Assembly (NCBI GenBank): GCA_036362985.1
Contig: JAYGXS010000005.1
Span: forward strand, 31,679,516 to 31,743,515
Direction of reading: 5' to 3'
Length of the DNA stretch: 64,000 nt
DNA from: Ligula intestinalis
Lineage: Eukaryota; Platyhelminthes; Cestoda; Diphyllobothriidea; Diphyllobothriidae
The notes beneath the pieces were generated by a model. The model was not told the origin of the DNA. It did not search any database and saw only the letters and a list, made by a program, of their open reading frames with translations. This document shows positions 55,353-64,000 of this stretch, one piece after another (the stretch's first letter is position 1; each line of letters begins with the position of its first letter). Made by a program: the position numbers and the translations under genes.

Positions 55353-55436
55353 AAACAAACTCCTTATTTCGCACACTATTGACCTAGCAAAAGACCAAAA
55401 CAAATACAATAGTCACTGCGAAAGAAGGGGTTTGGG
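55353..55436 (+). promoter_or_regulatory. Family D 3'-UTR hairpin
   Basis: ACTCCTTATTTCGCA pairs with TGCGAAAGAAGGGGT-type sequence, and CACTATTG pairs with CAATAGT. The sequence around it (CAGGTTTTTTTCACTT before; GGCGCC with AAGATGTGC after) is recognisably homologous to family B. Confidence 0.7.
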
Positions 55437-55609
55437 TTAGGTTTTTTCCTGACTTCCGGGGTTTTTTTTGACGGCGCCAAAGATGTGCTTTACAAATAAA
55501 CCTTATTATTTGGCGATAGGTGGAGAATTAATAACATTATTTGAGTGGCCATATCGGCAGTTACTTTCTGGTCGTATTTTGATATAGTTATCAAGGGCCC
55601 GTGTCAAAG

Positions 55610-55690
55610 TAGCCGGGCTGCCTGAGGTGCTAACACCGCTACTAAACAGATTTGGCGACCCGGGTTCGAGATCTGCCGGTGGCGAAACGT
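55610..55690 (+). repeat. tRNA-like SINE head (third type)
   Basis: TAGCCGGGCTGCC (A-box-like) and CGGGTTCGAGATCTGCC (B-box-like, GGTTCGAGATC) about 55 nt apart. It lies between family D and a family B ORF1 fragment. Confidence 0.4.
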
Positions 55691-56189
55691 TTCATGCTAA
55701 CGGACTTGTAGCACCTAAACTCTCCATGCTATGTCAGATTTTTTGTGTAACGACCTGCATCTGATACTGCCAATTAAGTCGGAATCCAAACTGAAAAGCC
55801 CGTAAGAGTGAGGAGGAGAGAAGATCGATTGGCCAGATAGTGCAAGTTTACTGAGACAAGCAGGTTACATCAAGTCAGAGAAAAATATTGAGTTTCTGAC
55901 AGATACAATGAATCTGCTCCATAATCAACTATCATTGCTGTATCCTATAAGTGTGCCAGGGGCAGAGCAGTAAGCAATAAGAACAGCAGATGTCTAGTTG
56001 CAATGTGTTTAATCTCGAGAGAGCTAGATGTGCATATCAACTGTTCAAAAGGGGGCGCATCTTACCCAAAAATTTAGCTAAGCTATGTGAGAAGTTGTTT
56101 CCTATACTGGATCGATATGTGGGTGAAAAAACAAGCATTCAACATTTGCAATAAGCATAGCGGAGCCAGAGTCGTCAATTGCACAAGAA

Positions 56190-56440
56190 CGAATTGACCA
56201 CAACGTGAGTCTTATGAGAGTTAACACCAAACCACTTCTAAAACCAGGCGAGTCTTTCTGAATTATTAAGGCATTTTGAATAGGGAAGGCTCCAACAGCT
56301 CCAGAATCAATTTCTCGGCTACAACCACGTAAAAGTATTTAAGAAACTGAAGCGAAGGCAAAACACTTGCTAGAGCGAAACCGTCTTTACGGGATCTGCA
56401 TTTGCAAGTTTTTTTTCAGCCAGTTATAATTGCAGAGCGG
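56190..56440 (+). pseudogene. Family B ORF1 fragment
   Basis: Plus-strand reading: RIDHNVSLMRVNTKPLLKPG, ESF, a stop, IIKAF, a stop, IGKAPTAPESISRLQPRKSI and KHLLERNRLYGICICK. It matches 53163-53450 of family B copy 2 (RIDHDVGLMRVYAKPLLKPG). It ends where family C copy 2 sequence begins. Confidence 0.65.
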
Positions 56441-56479
56441 ACAAGTCAGATAATAGACAAGAGAATGTCTCTATTTTTC

Positions 56480-57260
56480 TGAACTAGAGATAGGTCAAGC
56501 GTGAGATCCATTAATTTGGAACTAAAGGAAGTTGACGCCGCCTTAACTGTCAGGTTGTTCCATTCAATTGCATGGGCGTTGAAGTCACCAACGATAAGTA
56601 CCTCCTGGTGGCTAGCAGCTTCTTTCACCAGACCAAGGAGTGAGTCGTCGACTCCGCTCAGAATGTTTGGTGGCCGGTAAACGGCCAGGAATTCAAGGTT
56701 CTGTGAATTCGCCTTCTTGATCTTTAACCAGACGGACTCATACTCCAGGGCTACAGTGTGTTCTCTTTCTACAACAGAGATTTCAGTTCTGACATACACG
56801 ACAACCCCACCTCCTTGTCGGTTTTGGCGGTCTTTGCGGAAAAACTGGTATGCTGGAATCGAAATCTCCGAATCCACGATTTCTGCTTTTAGCCATGTTT
56901 CCGTTATGGTAACTTCATTAGGTTTCCGCTCCGAAAGTACTGCCTTTAGTTCATCAATTTTTGAGGGAAGACTTTGGGCATTAGTGCAGAGAAAGCTCAA
57001 TTTAGACTTATTCACCACTTTATGCAGGCGGTTGCCTGTTGCGTGAGATTGCATGCAGGGAGCTGTCGGTGCTGATGGAGACGGACTGTTGTCCATCCCG
57101 ACTAGGCTGTTAGTGTTATCAGCTTTCTCCAGAGGAGTGACCTCGGGACATGGACGATATCCCCGTTCAGAATTCGAAGATTGCTCTCGCCAAGTTCGCA
57201 TCACCTGTGGAGTTCTACTTTTAGCAATCTCCATTTCTCCAGCTCCGTGGGGGAAAAATC
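56480..57260 (-). pseudogene. Family C copy 2 endonuclease, open in this part
   Basis: KLSFLCTNAQSLPSKIDELK, EVTITETWLKAEIVDSEIS, QGGGVVVYVRTEI, YESVWLKIKKANSQNLEFLA, VYRPPNILSG and VLIVGDFNAHAIEWN, with all motifs of the first two thirds of an APE endonuclease. Trp stands where copy 1 has a stop. The frame ends at the element break (LDLSLVQ), before LDLIFT and SDH. It may be a slightly older, less damaged copy of this region. Confidence 0.8.
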
Positions 57261-57352
57261 CCGCTGAAAAAATACCGTCGGGTGTGAGTATCTAAGTATT
57301 GGTTTCCTGCTTAACAATAGCTGGACCTCAGCCTCACTCTTCAGAACAACCT

Positions 57353-57970
57353 TCAACGGTTTTGGTTGGCGTTGTTCAGATTTTGAGCTGTTATACGGCC
57401 CATTCGGAATGCCTTTAGAACTTCGACTTTCTCCTTACCCTTTAGGAGAAATTTCAGATATTCTTTAAATAACTTCCTGTCCTCTTTTAATCTTGATTTC
57501 GGGGTATCGGAAGTACCTTCTGTCATGCCTTTTATGACTATGCAGTTTATACGAGTGGTACTCGCCTTCCGACTGTCATCCCCTTCTGCTTCTCTAGGGT
57601 TTGTTAGGACAGATTCGCTTCGAGGTTCAGCGCTCCTGTTTGTTTTGGCCTGCGAAGGTGCCCTTTTTGTTTGGCTCGTGCTCAATCTTGGCCAACTTAT
57701 ATTAGCACTTGGGCTTGGTTGGCCTTTTTTGGGAGCCCAAGAGCGCTTCTTCGTTCTCTTGGAAGCCAGTGGGTTGACCGTTTCCCCTGTCCATGGCAGA
57801 CTACCAACTCCGTCAAGCACCCTGGCTGCCGGATCATTTTTGTGCTTACACACTTTGGCGAGGGATTTTGTTTCTCCGTACGTTAGGTTTCCTCGCTCAA
57901 GTTCACGCATCGCCGGTTTCTCCTCACGAAGGAGAAATAGAGAAAAAAATTTCAGCTCCTCCATCTCCAC
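57353..57970 (-). pseudogene. Family C copy 2 ORF1
   Basis: MEMEELKFFSLFLLREEKPA, then SWAPKKGQPSPSANI, TTRINCIVIKGMTEGTSDTP and KVEVLKAFRMGRITAQN. It is parallel to 45453-46291. A frame change near RITAQN (57380) separates it from the endonuclease frame, whereas copy 1 is open there. Confidence 0.75.
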
Positions 57971-58164
57971 TCAAAAACTAGTAACTACCTTCTCAAGGTT
58001 TGTGTATTTGTTCAAAAGGGTAAAATATGATACGGAGGCTTCATCTTCATGAGTTACATTCCTTAAACCTTTACGACTTTTAGTTCGCTTGGCAGGAGGA
58101 GATTTCAAAGAACTTCTAGATTGACTTTCCGTAGTCAGTAAGGGAATTTGGAAACTATCGGAGC

Positions 58165-58240
58165 ATCCTGTGATGGCGAAATGGGGTAGGTGTTTGACTT
58201 CTACGCAGGGGGTCCAGGGTTCGAATCCGAGCGGTGGCGA
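58165..58240 (+). repeat. tRNA-like head, copy b2 (antisense in family C)
   Basis: A-box TGGCGAAATGG (58174-58184) and B-box GGTTCGAATCC (58218-58228), both matching pol III consensus. It corresponds to 46482-46556. Confidence 0.65.
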
Positions 58241-58623
58241 GACTTGTTTTCCTTGTTGCGATGATGTCGGGATTTCGAATGCAGGCACTGGCGAACATTC
58301 CCTCCCGTCATCCAAAGCTGTATCGCACATAGTTTCATTTTTTTCTGTCACCATCTTTTCACAACAGACCGTTAATGAATCAAATAATAAAGTGGATTGC
58401 TTTTTGACTGTTAATAACCGATTTTGATTACTGTCATCCTGTGTCCTCGTGGAGGAGTTGATTAGACGCTCAAGTTGGTGTTCGTAAATTGAGTCTACTG
58501 AACTTGAGAGACATTTAGCCCTTTTAGCGGGGGATGATTTCGTCGCATCAATCTTGCGACGTCTGCCCTCGAAATTACGACTAGGAATTTCAAACCAAAT
58601 TAAATTAGGGTGAACAGTCGACG

Positions 58624-58693
58624 CTGATGGTGTGGTGGTAACGACTGATACCGACGAACTACAGGTTCTGGGTTCGAGTCCCTCTCGCGCCGC
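58624..58693 (+). repeat. tRNA-like SINE head, copy a3 (antisense in family C)
   Basis: A-box-like TGGTGTGGTGG, AACGACTGATACCGACGAAC and B-box GGTTCGAGTCC (58671-58681). Same unit as 46941-47012 and 42200-42271. Confidence 0.6.
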
Positions 58694-59051
58694 AGGTTTT
58701 ACAAGCTGCTGTACACGTTTATTTTTGTCTCCCGTAATACATCAGATTGACGATAAACGATATTAAAGCTCTATGCAATATGTATAAAGCGTTCAACTGT
58801 ATTAAAAGGTTATTGAAATGATTCAGCCATTTGTGGAGAGCTGGAATCCGGGAGAATTGTTGACAGAAGGCAGTGACGGAGATGATGCTCGTTTTGACTA
58901 ATGTCCTGTCGTGTCTTCTGAGGCTGGAGTTATTGCGAAAGTGAATCCAATAACTAACAACGTAGGTCCGCCAGAGGGCTAGGTGAACCGAAATCCCGAA
59001 AATAATATTTCCCACGAAGGACGAGAAATTTAAACCGCAATTTGAAGCGCG

Positions 59052-59785
59052 CGATTGCAGAAGGGTCTGTTTTACACTCAACGCGCTAGTCATCGAGACG
59101 TATTTTTATTTATTCCTATGGCACGTACGGCTAAGTATCGGCAATTCTTTTCAGTAAACGCCATATCAATTTGGAATAAGCTGTCCAAAAGTATTAAAAC
59201 CCAGCAAACCTACCCTATGTTTAAGCGAGCTATAACTAGTTCTCTACTTTCAGGACAACTTTCACGAATTGGGGGTGCTGACTCGGTGGAATCTCTCGTT
59301 CACTCTGATGGCGTTCGTGGACTTTGAACCCCGCCAGGCTTCATGCTGAAGATAATGCTGCTGAAGCAGCCGCCCGCAGTCTGCTAACCTTTTGGCCGAT
59401 AGCGCGCATTTTTTGCCGATAACCATTGAAGGAAGACTGAGAACACTGTGTTCTTATGCCAACCCTCTCTGTCTGGAACTAATGTCCTTAAACGATATGC
59501 AACATTTCTCCTGCCGAGGTGTCAACTCAGCTGACAACTGTACATATATTCCGTTTGTGTCATACCTTTGAAGTCAGGTTTTATTCACTTGTTACAAACT
59601 GCCTACCTCGCTTAGCATTGATAAACCACAAAACCTGAAACAAAACCAATACTGGCTGCAACATAGGGAGTTTGTTTGAGTTTCTTCCGGTATTCGAGGT
59701 TTTGGAAGGTGCCCAAGAGGTGTATTACCAAATCTTTACAATTGCCTATAAACTGACATAATAAACATTTTTTTAAAAATATTAT
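59052..59785 (+). mobile_element. Family B retrotransposon, 3' end (copy 4)
   Basis: Plus strand: QKGLFYTQRASHRDVFLFIP, SIWNKLSKSIKTQQ, ending HSDGVRGL (stop 59325-59327), then a 3' UTR with hairpin (59592-59676) and a CATAATAAACATTTTTTT tail. It abuts family C copy 2 at 59051. Compared with 25250 onward it has lost about 75 bp after KGLF. Confidence 0.85.
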
Positions 59786-60240
59786 ATGGGCTTCCGAACC
59801 AAACAAAGTTAGTGTGGTGTTCAGAGGTCCCCAACGAGTGACCGCCAGCCAAGCCAATTCCGGCCAATTCATAATAGCAGTAAGGGAGCTATGACAGTGT
59901 CTGGGGGTTACTTGATACCGAACTATTTCGGGCTTATTAGCCATTATAAGCCAAGCATTACCCTGACCACCAGCTGGTCAGACAACACAAACAAACGCAC
60001 TCACAGACGGAGCAGTTGGTCTACCACTCGGGTCTACCAGATGGGTCATGAGCACTTCATCTAACTGCAGTTCTTCAGCGCCTGGCCACATGCCATTTGT
60101 TGTCACTGCAGATCAGGTATATATTCACTCAGAAATGTGCTAACACCGATCATATGGGCTTCCGAACTAAACAAAGTTCATGTGGTGGTCAGAGGTTTAC
60201 AACGAGTGACCGCCAGCTCTGTAAATTCTGATCAAATACC
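59784..60240 (+). repeat. Pair of direct repeats, about 95 bp each, 368 bp apart
   Basis: ATATGGGCTTCCGAACNAAAC begins at 59784 and 60152. Similarity continues through AACGAGTGACCGCCAGC and fades after about 95 bp. It may belong to the PLE downstream. Confidence 0.55.
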
Positions 60241-60395
60241 AGAACTAGACATTGTATATGCTGCAAAAGTCTGAACCTACTAGGCGCCAAGCGATGAGAC
60301 CGAGTTCAAACCTTTATCCGGCTTATTTAACTACTACAGGAAGCCCACTGCGTACTTTATCCACACAGACGCACGAAAATCAAGCTAAGCCCTAA

Positions 60396-61010
60396 TTGAG
60401 TATAAACAGGGCTCCCATTTATTGGGCTTTCCTTAATGAACTAGCATTAAAATTTACTTTATTGCCAGGACTTCGATCTTCAAGGAGTGACCATCGTTGG
60501 TGGAGGAACCTTAAAGGCCAAAAGGCTGACGCTCGAGGCATGGTACTCAGATGTCAACTTAGTCGACAGACATCATGACCTGCCAGTGGCCTACAAAGCC
60601 TTGCGCCGTTATGTGGGAAAGAGACGGAACGAAGCCAAACTAAATGTAACAATGGCAAGCGAAGAGGACCCCACAACGAACCGGCCCGAAGAGGAGGCAG
60701 GGTTACCACGACCCTCTACCAGATGGCAAGATGGCACACTAATTGCTGTTGAAAACCCTCAGCTCAAATGAGAGCTAATAAGTGAACACCACTATAATTG
60801 CACCCCCCGACTCCACTGACAGCTAATTGCGCGATTGCTGTTTCTAACCCCTTTACAACCTGATGATCTCGGGCAGTTTATTGGCTTATGGCCACTATAT
60901 ATGCCCTCTTTTGGTTGCTTTCTCATCTCTGAACATGGACTCCTGTAAGAGTTCGAAAGCTCAGAACAATAAATCAATTGGTCTGGTGCTCGACACGCCT
61001 TTTTTATCTA
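60396..61010 (+). pseudogene. Penelope-like element C-terminus and 3' UTR (second)
   Basis: The plus-strand frame around 60480-60770 includes GVTIVGGGTLKAKRLTLEAW, YSDVNLVDRHHDLPVAYKAL and RRYVGKRR. This parallels the C-terminal LEAW-S...NRH-DLP-Y-LR pattern of PLEs. After the stop comes a UTR ending in ATGGACTCCTGTAAGAGTTC GAAAGCTC and CAATAAATC, the same layout as the PLE end at 2430-2480 (GATGGAATCCGAAAGATC). No RT domain is present. Confidence 0.5.
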
Positions 61011-61500
61011 CCATGCAAATACCTATTTCGTGAACCTTCTCATTCAGGTATGGAGTGAGTTCAATCGCTCAATCCCCGGGATTTAATTTATCTATAAAAT
61101 GCTTTTATGAATGCTCCAGTTATCTTCGTCGCTACATCCGTGCGGATAGCGTCATTTTAAAGGCATCCTCTGACGTCGGAATGGTGGGCACTCGTCAGTT
61201 TGTAGTAGCTCGCTAGCGCCACTTGGGAACCGATCATCAGCCGCACGGCTCAGATTCACCAGGATTCGCTTGCGATGCCCTGGTAGCTCACGTTGTCGCC
61301 TACCTGTCTGTCGACGGTACGAGACTTAACCACCCCGTTGTCGCGAGACTGTGGCACTCCGAGTCCTGAAGCTTCCCAGCACGAAGCGATGCAGGGATGA
61401 CGGAATGAAATTAATTAATTTTAGACCCATTCACTAAATCTCTTTTCCCTTAGTATGACTAGAATATTTAACTCTGAAAAACCCTCTCTCCCCTATTTAC
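61011..61500. other. Anonymous sequence
   Basis: No feature recognised. Confidence 0.4.
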
Positions 61501-61970
61501 TAATGATTGGTTGCCAATGCAACCGAACATCCATGTCCCAGGAAGCAATTGAGGAGAAGACGAAGAAGAAGAAGAAGAAGAAGAAGAAGAAGAAAGAAAA
61601 AGAAGAAGAAGAATAAAAAAGAAAAAGAAGAAGACGAAGAAGAAGAAGAAGAATAAAAAGAAAAAGAAAAAGAAGAACAAAAAGAAGAACAAGAAGAAGA
61701 AGAAGAAGAAGAAGAAGAAGAAGAAAAAGAAGAAGAAGACGAAGAAAAAGAAGAAGAAGAAGACAGCGAAGAAGAAGACGAAGAAGAAGAAGACGAAGAA
61801 GAAGACGAAGAAGAAGAAGAAGGAGAAGAAGAAGAAGAAGACGAAGAAGAAGAAGAAGAAGAAGAAGAAGAAGAAGAAGAAGAAGAAGAAGAAGAAGAAG
61901 AAGGAAAAGAAGAAGAAGACTCGATCACATCGGCAATCGAGTCTTCTTCTTATTATTAATGATTGGTTGC
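61501..61970. mobile_element. Tiny TTC-tailed element, copy 3, with expanded (GAA)n and target-site duplication
   Basis: TAATGATTGGTTGC (14 bp) flanks the insert at 61501-61514 and 61957-61970. The body starts like copy 2 (CCGAACAT, GTCCCAGGAAGCAATTGAG) and then runs into about 370 bp of impure (GAA)n, which includes GAC, AAA and AAC variants. It ends GAAGAAGACTCGAT-loop-ATCGAGTCTTCTTC, an inverted pair, followed by TTATTAT. Open frames encoding long poly-Ser or poly-Phe are repeat artefacts. Confidence 0.75.
61560..61920. repeat. (GAA)n microsatellite, impure
   Basis: Purine-only strand apart from C in GAC, AAC and CAG words; about 120 triplets. Homopurine/homopyrimidine GAA tracts can form triplex DNA. 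Confidence 0.9.
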
Positions 61971-62616
61971 GTACACCTTCTTTAACTTCATCCTCCCTTC
62001 GCTTGATGATAAATAATCGAAAGCGTTCTTTCGTCTAACTTGATTTGACAAAATATTCGATAACTAGGCACTTCTATTCAATGGAGTTTTGCAGGTGGTT
62101 ACGAAGGAATCCATGCATTATTTGGCACTCGGATGTGCAAGTGCTATTTCGTTATTATTATCCACGAAAAAAGAAAAAAGGCTTGGCTTTCCACAAAAAA
62201 AGTATCAGTGAAAAAGTCATTGAGGAATGGTTACCATTCATCGTGGCGAAATCACAGATTAGCGGATTCAGAGCTAGTAAATAGGTTCATATAAATTATT
62301 AATAGCAATAAGGTTGCTGTACCACCTCAGATAATACTAGGCACAGAATTATGCCTCATAGAACCAACGACATTTCTGTAGTTCAGTTTATTATGCAGCT
62401 TATTAATATGCGCAAGGATTCGAGGTCGGGACATCTTATCGTGTTAATCATCCCCAAAGAAAAGTTTAAAAAATGCTCAAGGACATGGACCGATTTATAT
62501 TTGGACTGGCTTGAGTTTTAGCTTTTAATTTTAGTTTTTCGTGTGGTAAGATTTTTAGTTTATTTAGTTTTGTTAAACATACTTCTGCTCAAGGTCGAGG
62601 TCCAGCGCTGGTTTCG
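61971..62616. other. Anonymous AT-rich sequence
   Basis: A 79-codon frame (62045-62284 plus) is Lys-rich at its centre (PRKKKKG) and resembles nothing I recognise. Confidence 0.35.
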
Positions 62617-62706
62617 AAATTTCAACTAAGTCATCAGTCTTATATAAATTGATTTATCTAAGAGAAGATACGACTATAAGTCTTTCGTTTTCTTATATAA
62701 ATTATC
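62617..62706 (+). repeat. 90-bp direct repeat, left copy
   Basis: Matches 63909-63998 at 86 of 90 positions. It contains two CTTATATAAAT words (TATA-like), 52 bp apart. Confidence 0.85.
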
Positions 62707-62864
62707 CATAAGTACCAGTTCTTGCGCTTGAAAAATCTGCTTCCATTCCGTTTGTTGGTTTGGTCTCTGCTTGCTTATCTAGCATTCTGCTTACCATGTG
62801 TCTTGCTTTCAGCAACTTATATAAGCTTTAACAGTTAGTTTATTCTGAATTTCTGACTGTTTTC

Positions 62865-63905
62865 GTGATTCATCTACCGGTTGCTTCGAAAAGTATGAAG
62901 GCGACACTTTCATTCAGTAGGAAGCCTCAGAATTTCAGACCCAAGCGGTGTTTGCGAGAGGCAAACATCATTACTGGTATCAATCTTCAACCTGACATCA
63001 GTATTCAGCCTGATTTGATTGCCGAGCAACTAGATTTGTCTGCAATGAAAAATTGCAGCGAGTTTATGTTGAAATTTGGGTCAGTTCTCTCAATCGTTTG
63101 GACCCCATTTGATGGGATATCTTTGCAGTTTCCTCTCAGGAATGCAAACGTTTAGATACTCTCCTAAATTTGGTCGCAAGTGAGTCACAGGACAGACAAA
63201 AAAGGATGTACAATTTTATTCTGAAAAACGTTCCGAAATCGATTCGGCCAATAGACGTTGCAATGCATTTCCTCTACTCCTGCGGATTTAACTATAAAAT
63301 AGCAGAAGCTATTAGACTGTCATCTCGCAGTAAATACCCACCCATTTTAGTCAAGCTATTTTGACTTATTGAAATAGACACCATTTTTAAACAGCAAGAG
63401 CTTGTTTCCGAATATCTGAGATATACAATGTATTTCCTCTGTCATGATCTCACTCCAATGGAGCAAAGAATATCGTCAAGTTCTTCTAATAAATAAGTAA
63501 ATTCAGCGCAACCGGCCCAAGTTCCTGGTCGTAGCCCTAGGAAGCCTAGCGAGCCATGTACTCTTATTCCTGGAAAACCTAGATTACTGCTCCCCAGTAC
63601 AGCAACTGTCTCATCCCCCTTATGTCACCAGACATACCCGTCTACTTCCAACTTAGATGCTTCCCCAGTTGCCATAGCTAGTCATTCTGGTAGCCCTCTT
63701 AGAAATTCTGAAATTCCCTCTCCGTCAGGTAGACCAACAGCTTCGATAATCGGTCAGAGCCCTTCCAAACCTTCTATTAAATCAACCAATTCAGGTCGTC
63801 GAAAGGGTGGGATCCGGAACTTAACCGCGAGCATGCAGCCTTTCCAAACACTTAGTAAGCCTATACACCAGGAAGCTAACAAACATATAGGTTACCCTAC
63901 TTATC
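62865..63905 (+). pseudogene. Family A ORF1, copy 3
   Basis: MKATLSFSRKPQNFRPKRCL, QLDLSAMKNCSEFMLKFGSV, a frame change at about 63150, ASESQDRQKRMYNFILKNVP, DVAMHFLYSCGFNYKIAEAI, SRSKYPPILVKLF with a stop at 63362-63364, and a Ser/Pro-rich linker that can be read through to about 63905. It aligns with 24180-24950 and 41788-40800. The probable start is the Met at 62895 (MKATLSF), matching MRTKI of copy 1. ORF2 does not follow. The right copy of the 90-bp repeat begins immediately after. Confidence 0.75.
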
Positions 63906-63908
63906 CCA

Positions 63909-63998
63909 AAATTTCAGCTAAGTCATCAGTCTTATATAAATCGATTTATCTACGAGAAGATACGACTATTAGTCTTTCGTTTTCTTATATAAATTATC
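63909..63998 (+). repeat. 90-bp direct repeat, right copy
   Basis: Partner of 62617-62706 at a spacing of 1292 bp. It ends two bases before the window edge, so the repeat may continue outside. Confidence 0.85.
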
Positions 63999-64000
63999 TG

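Larger units (their letters stand above)
54025..55510 (+). mobile_element. Family D retrotransposon, 5'-truncated
   Basis: Plus strand: RT thumb and C-terminus (54025-54670) and an 840-bp 3' UTR. The UTR ends in a hairpin (arms 55353-55382 and 55407-55436), GACGGCGCCAAAGATGTGC and TTTACAAATAAACCTTATT. The internally deleted copy at 36505-36957 has the same end. Confidence 0.75.
56480..59050 (-). mobile_element. Family C retrotransposon copy 2, 5' half only
   Basis: Minus strand: 5' region (59050-57971), ORF1 (57970-57353) and endonuclease (57234-56480), very similar to copy 1. The RT and 3' UTR are missing. Retention of a 5' half is the reverse of normal LINE truncation. Confidence 0.8.
57971..59050 (-). 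other. Family C copy 2 5' region
   Basis: Parallels 46288-47365, including the antisense tRNA-like heads at 58165-58240 and 58624-58693. Two frames (57971-58354 and 58719-59093) echo copy 1 but give no recognisable domain. Confidence 0.45.

Noticed and set aside
61500..61928. Long poly-Ser / poly-Phe open frames
   Set aside because: They are translations of the (GAA)n tract, not genes.
1..64000. CRISPR arrays, operons, ribosome binding sites or phage modules
   Set aside because: None seen; the window is eukaryotic repeat DNA.

Overview
The window reads as repeat-dense, non-coding DNA from a eukaryote with many transposable elements. The mix of CR1/jockey-like non-LTR retrotransposons, Penelope-like element (PLE) ends, a Merlin (ISXO2-type) DNA transposon and tRNA-derived SINE-like heads is typical of parasitic flatworms. 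A tapeworm or fluke is my best guess; this is inferred from the element mix only. I found no host gene I could defend, no rRNA and no prokaryotic features. Two runs of N (12073-12082 and 51329-51428) show this is a scaffolded draft assembly. Family letters A to F below are my own labels.

Layout. 1-12000 is mostly anonymous sequence. It holds a tRNA-like SINE head (about 415-480), two copies of a tiny inserted element ending in (TTC)n (522-596, 907-1001), a PLE 3' end (2430-2880, minus) and an RT scrap (10556-10815, minus). 12038-12578 is a 5'-truncated family B element. 13550-19760 is a family E retrotransposon interrupted by a 3.5 kb family B copy in the opposite orientation (15886-19450). 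20148-22070 is a GC-richer pair of tandem-repeat blocks. 23073-31172 is a three-level nest: a Merlin transposase on the minus strand is split by a family A retrotransposon (plus, about 23597-30397), whose ORF1 is itself split by a family B 3' fragment (25006-26040). 32860-36505 is a decayed family C relative (C-like). It is cut by an internally deleted family D element (36505-36957), which abuts a nearly intact family A copy (36958 to about 41800, minus).

42365-47365 is a long family C copy (minus), followed by small RT and EN scraps. 48062-54020 is a second family B copy (minus) carrying a rearranged family A fragment and the 100-N gap. 54025-55510 is a family D 3' half (plus). 56480-59050 is the 5' half of a second family C copy. 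59052-59785 is another family B 3' end. 59784-61010 is a second PLE 3' region. 61501-61970 is a third copy of the tiny element, expanded by (GAA)n. 62617-63998 holds a third family A ORF1 bracketed by a 90-bp direct repeat.

How the parts work together. The autonomous families encode an ORF1 RNA-binding-type protein and an ORF2 with an APE-type endonuclease followed by reverse transcriptase, the set needed for target-primed reverse transcription. Families B and D share a 3'-UTR hairpin, a plausible RT recognition structure. The tiny TTC-tailed elements and tRNA-headed repeats have no coding capacity and would depend on such machinery. The strongest unexplained signal is the tiny element: three copies, each bounded by a perfect 13-15 bp direct repeat, sharing a core and a 3' end with a snapback hairpin.
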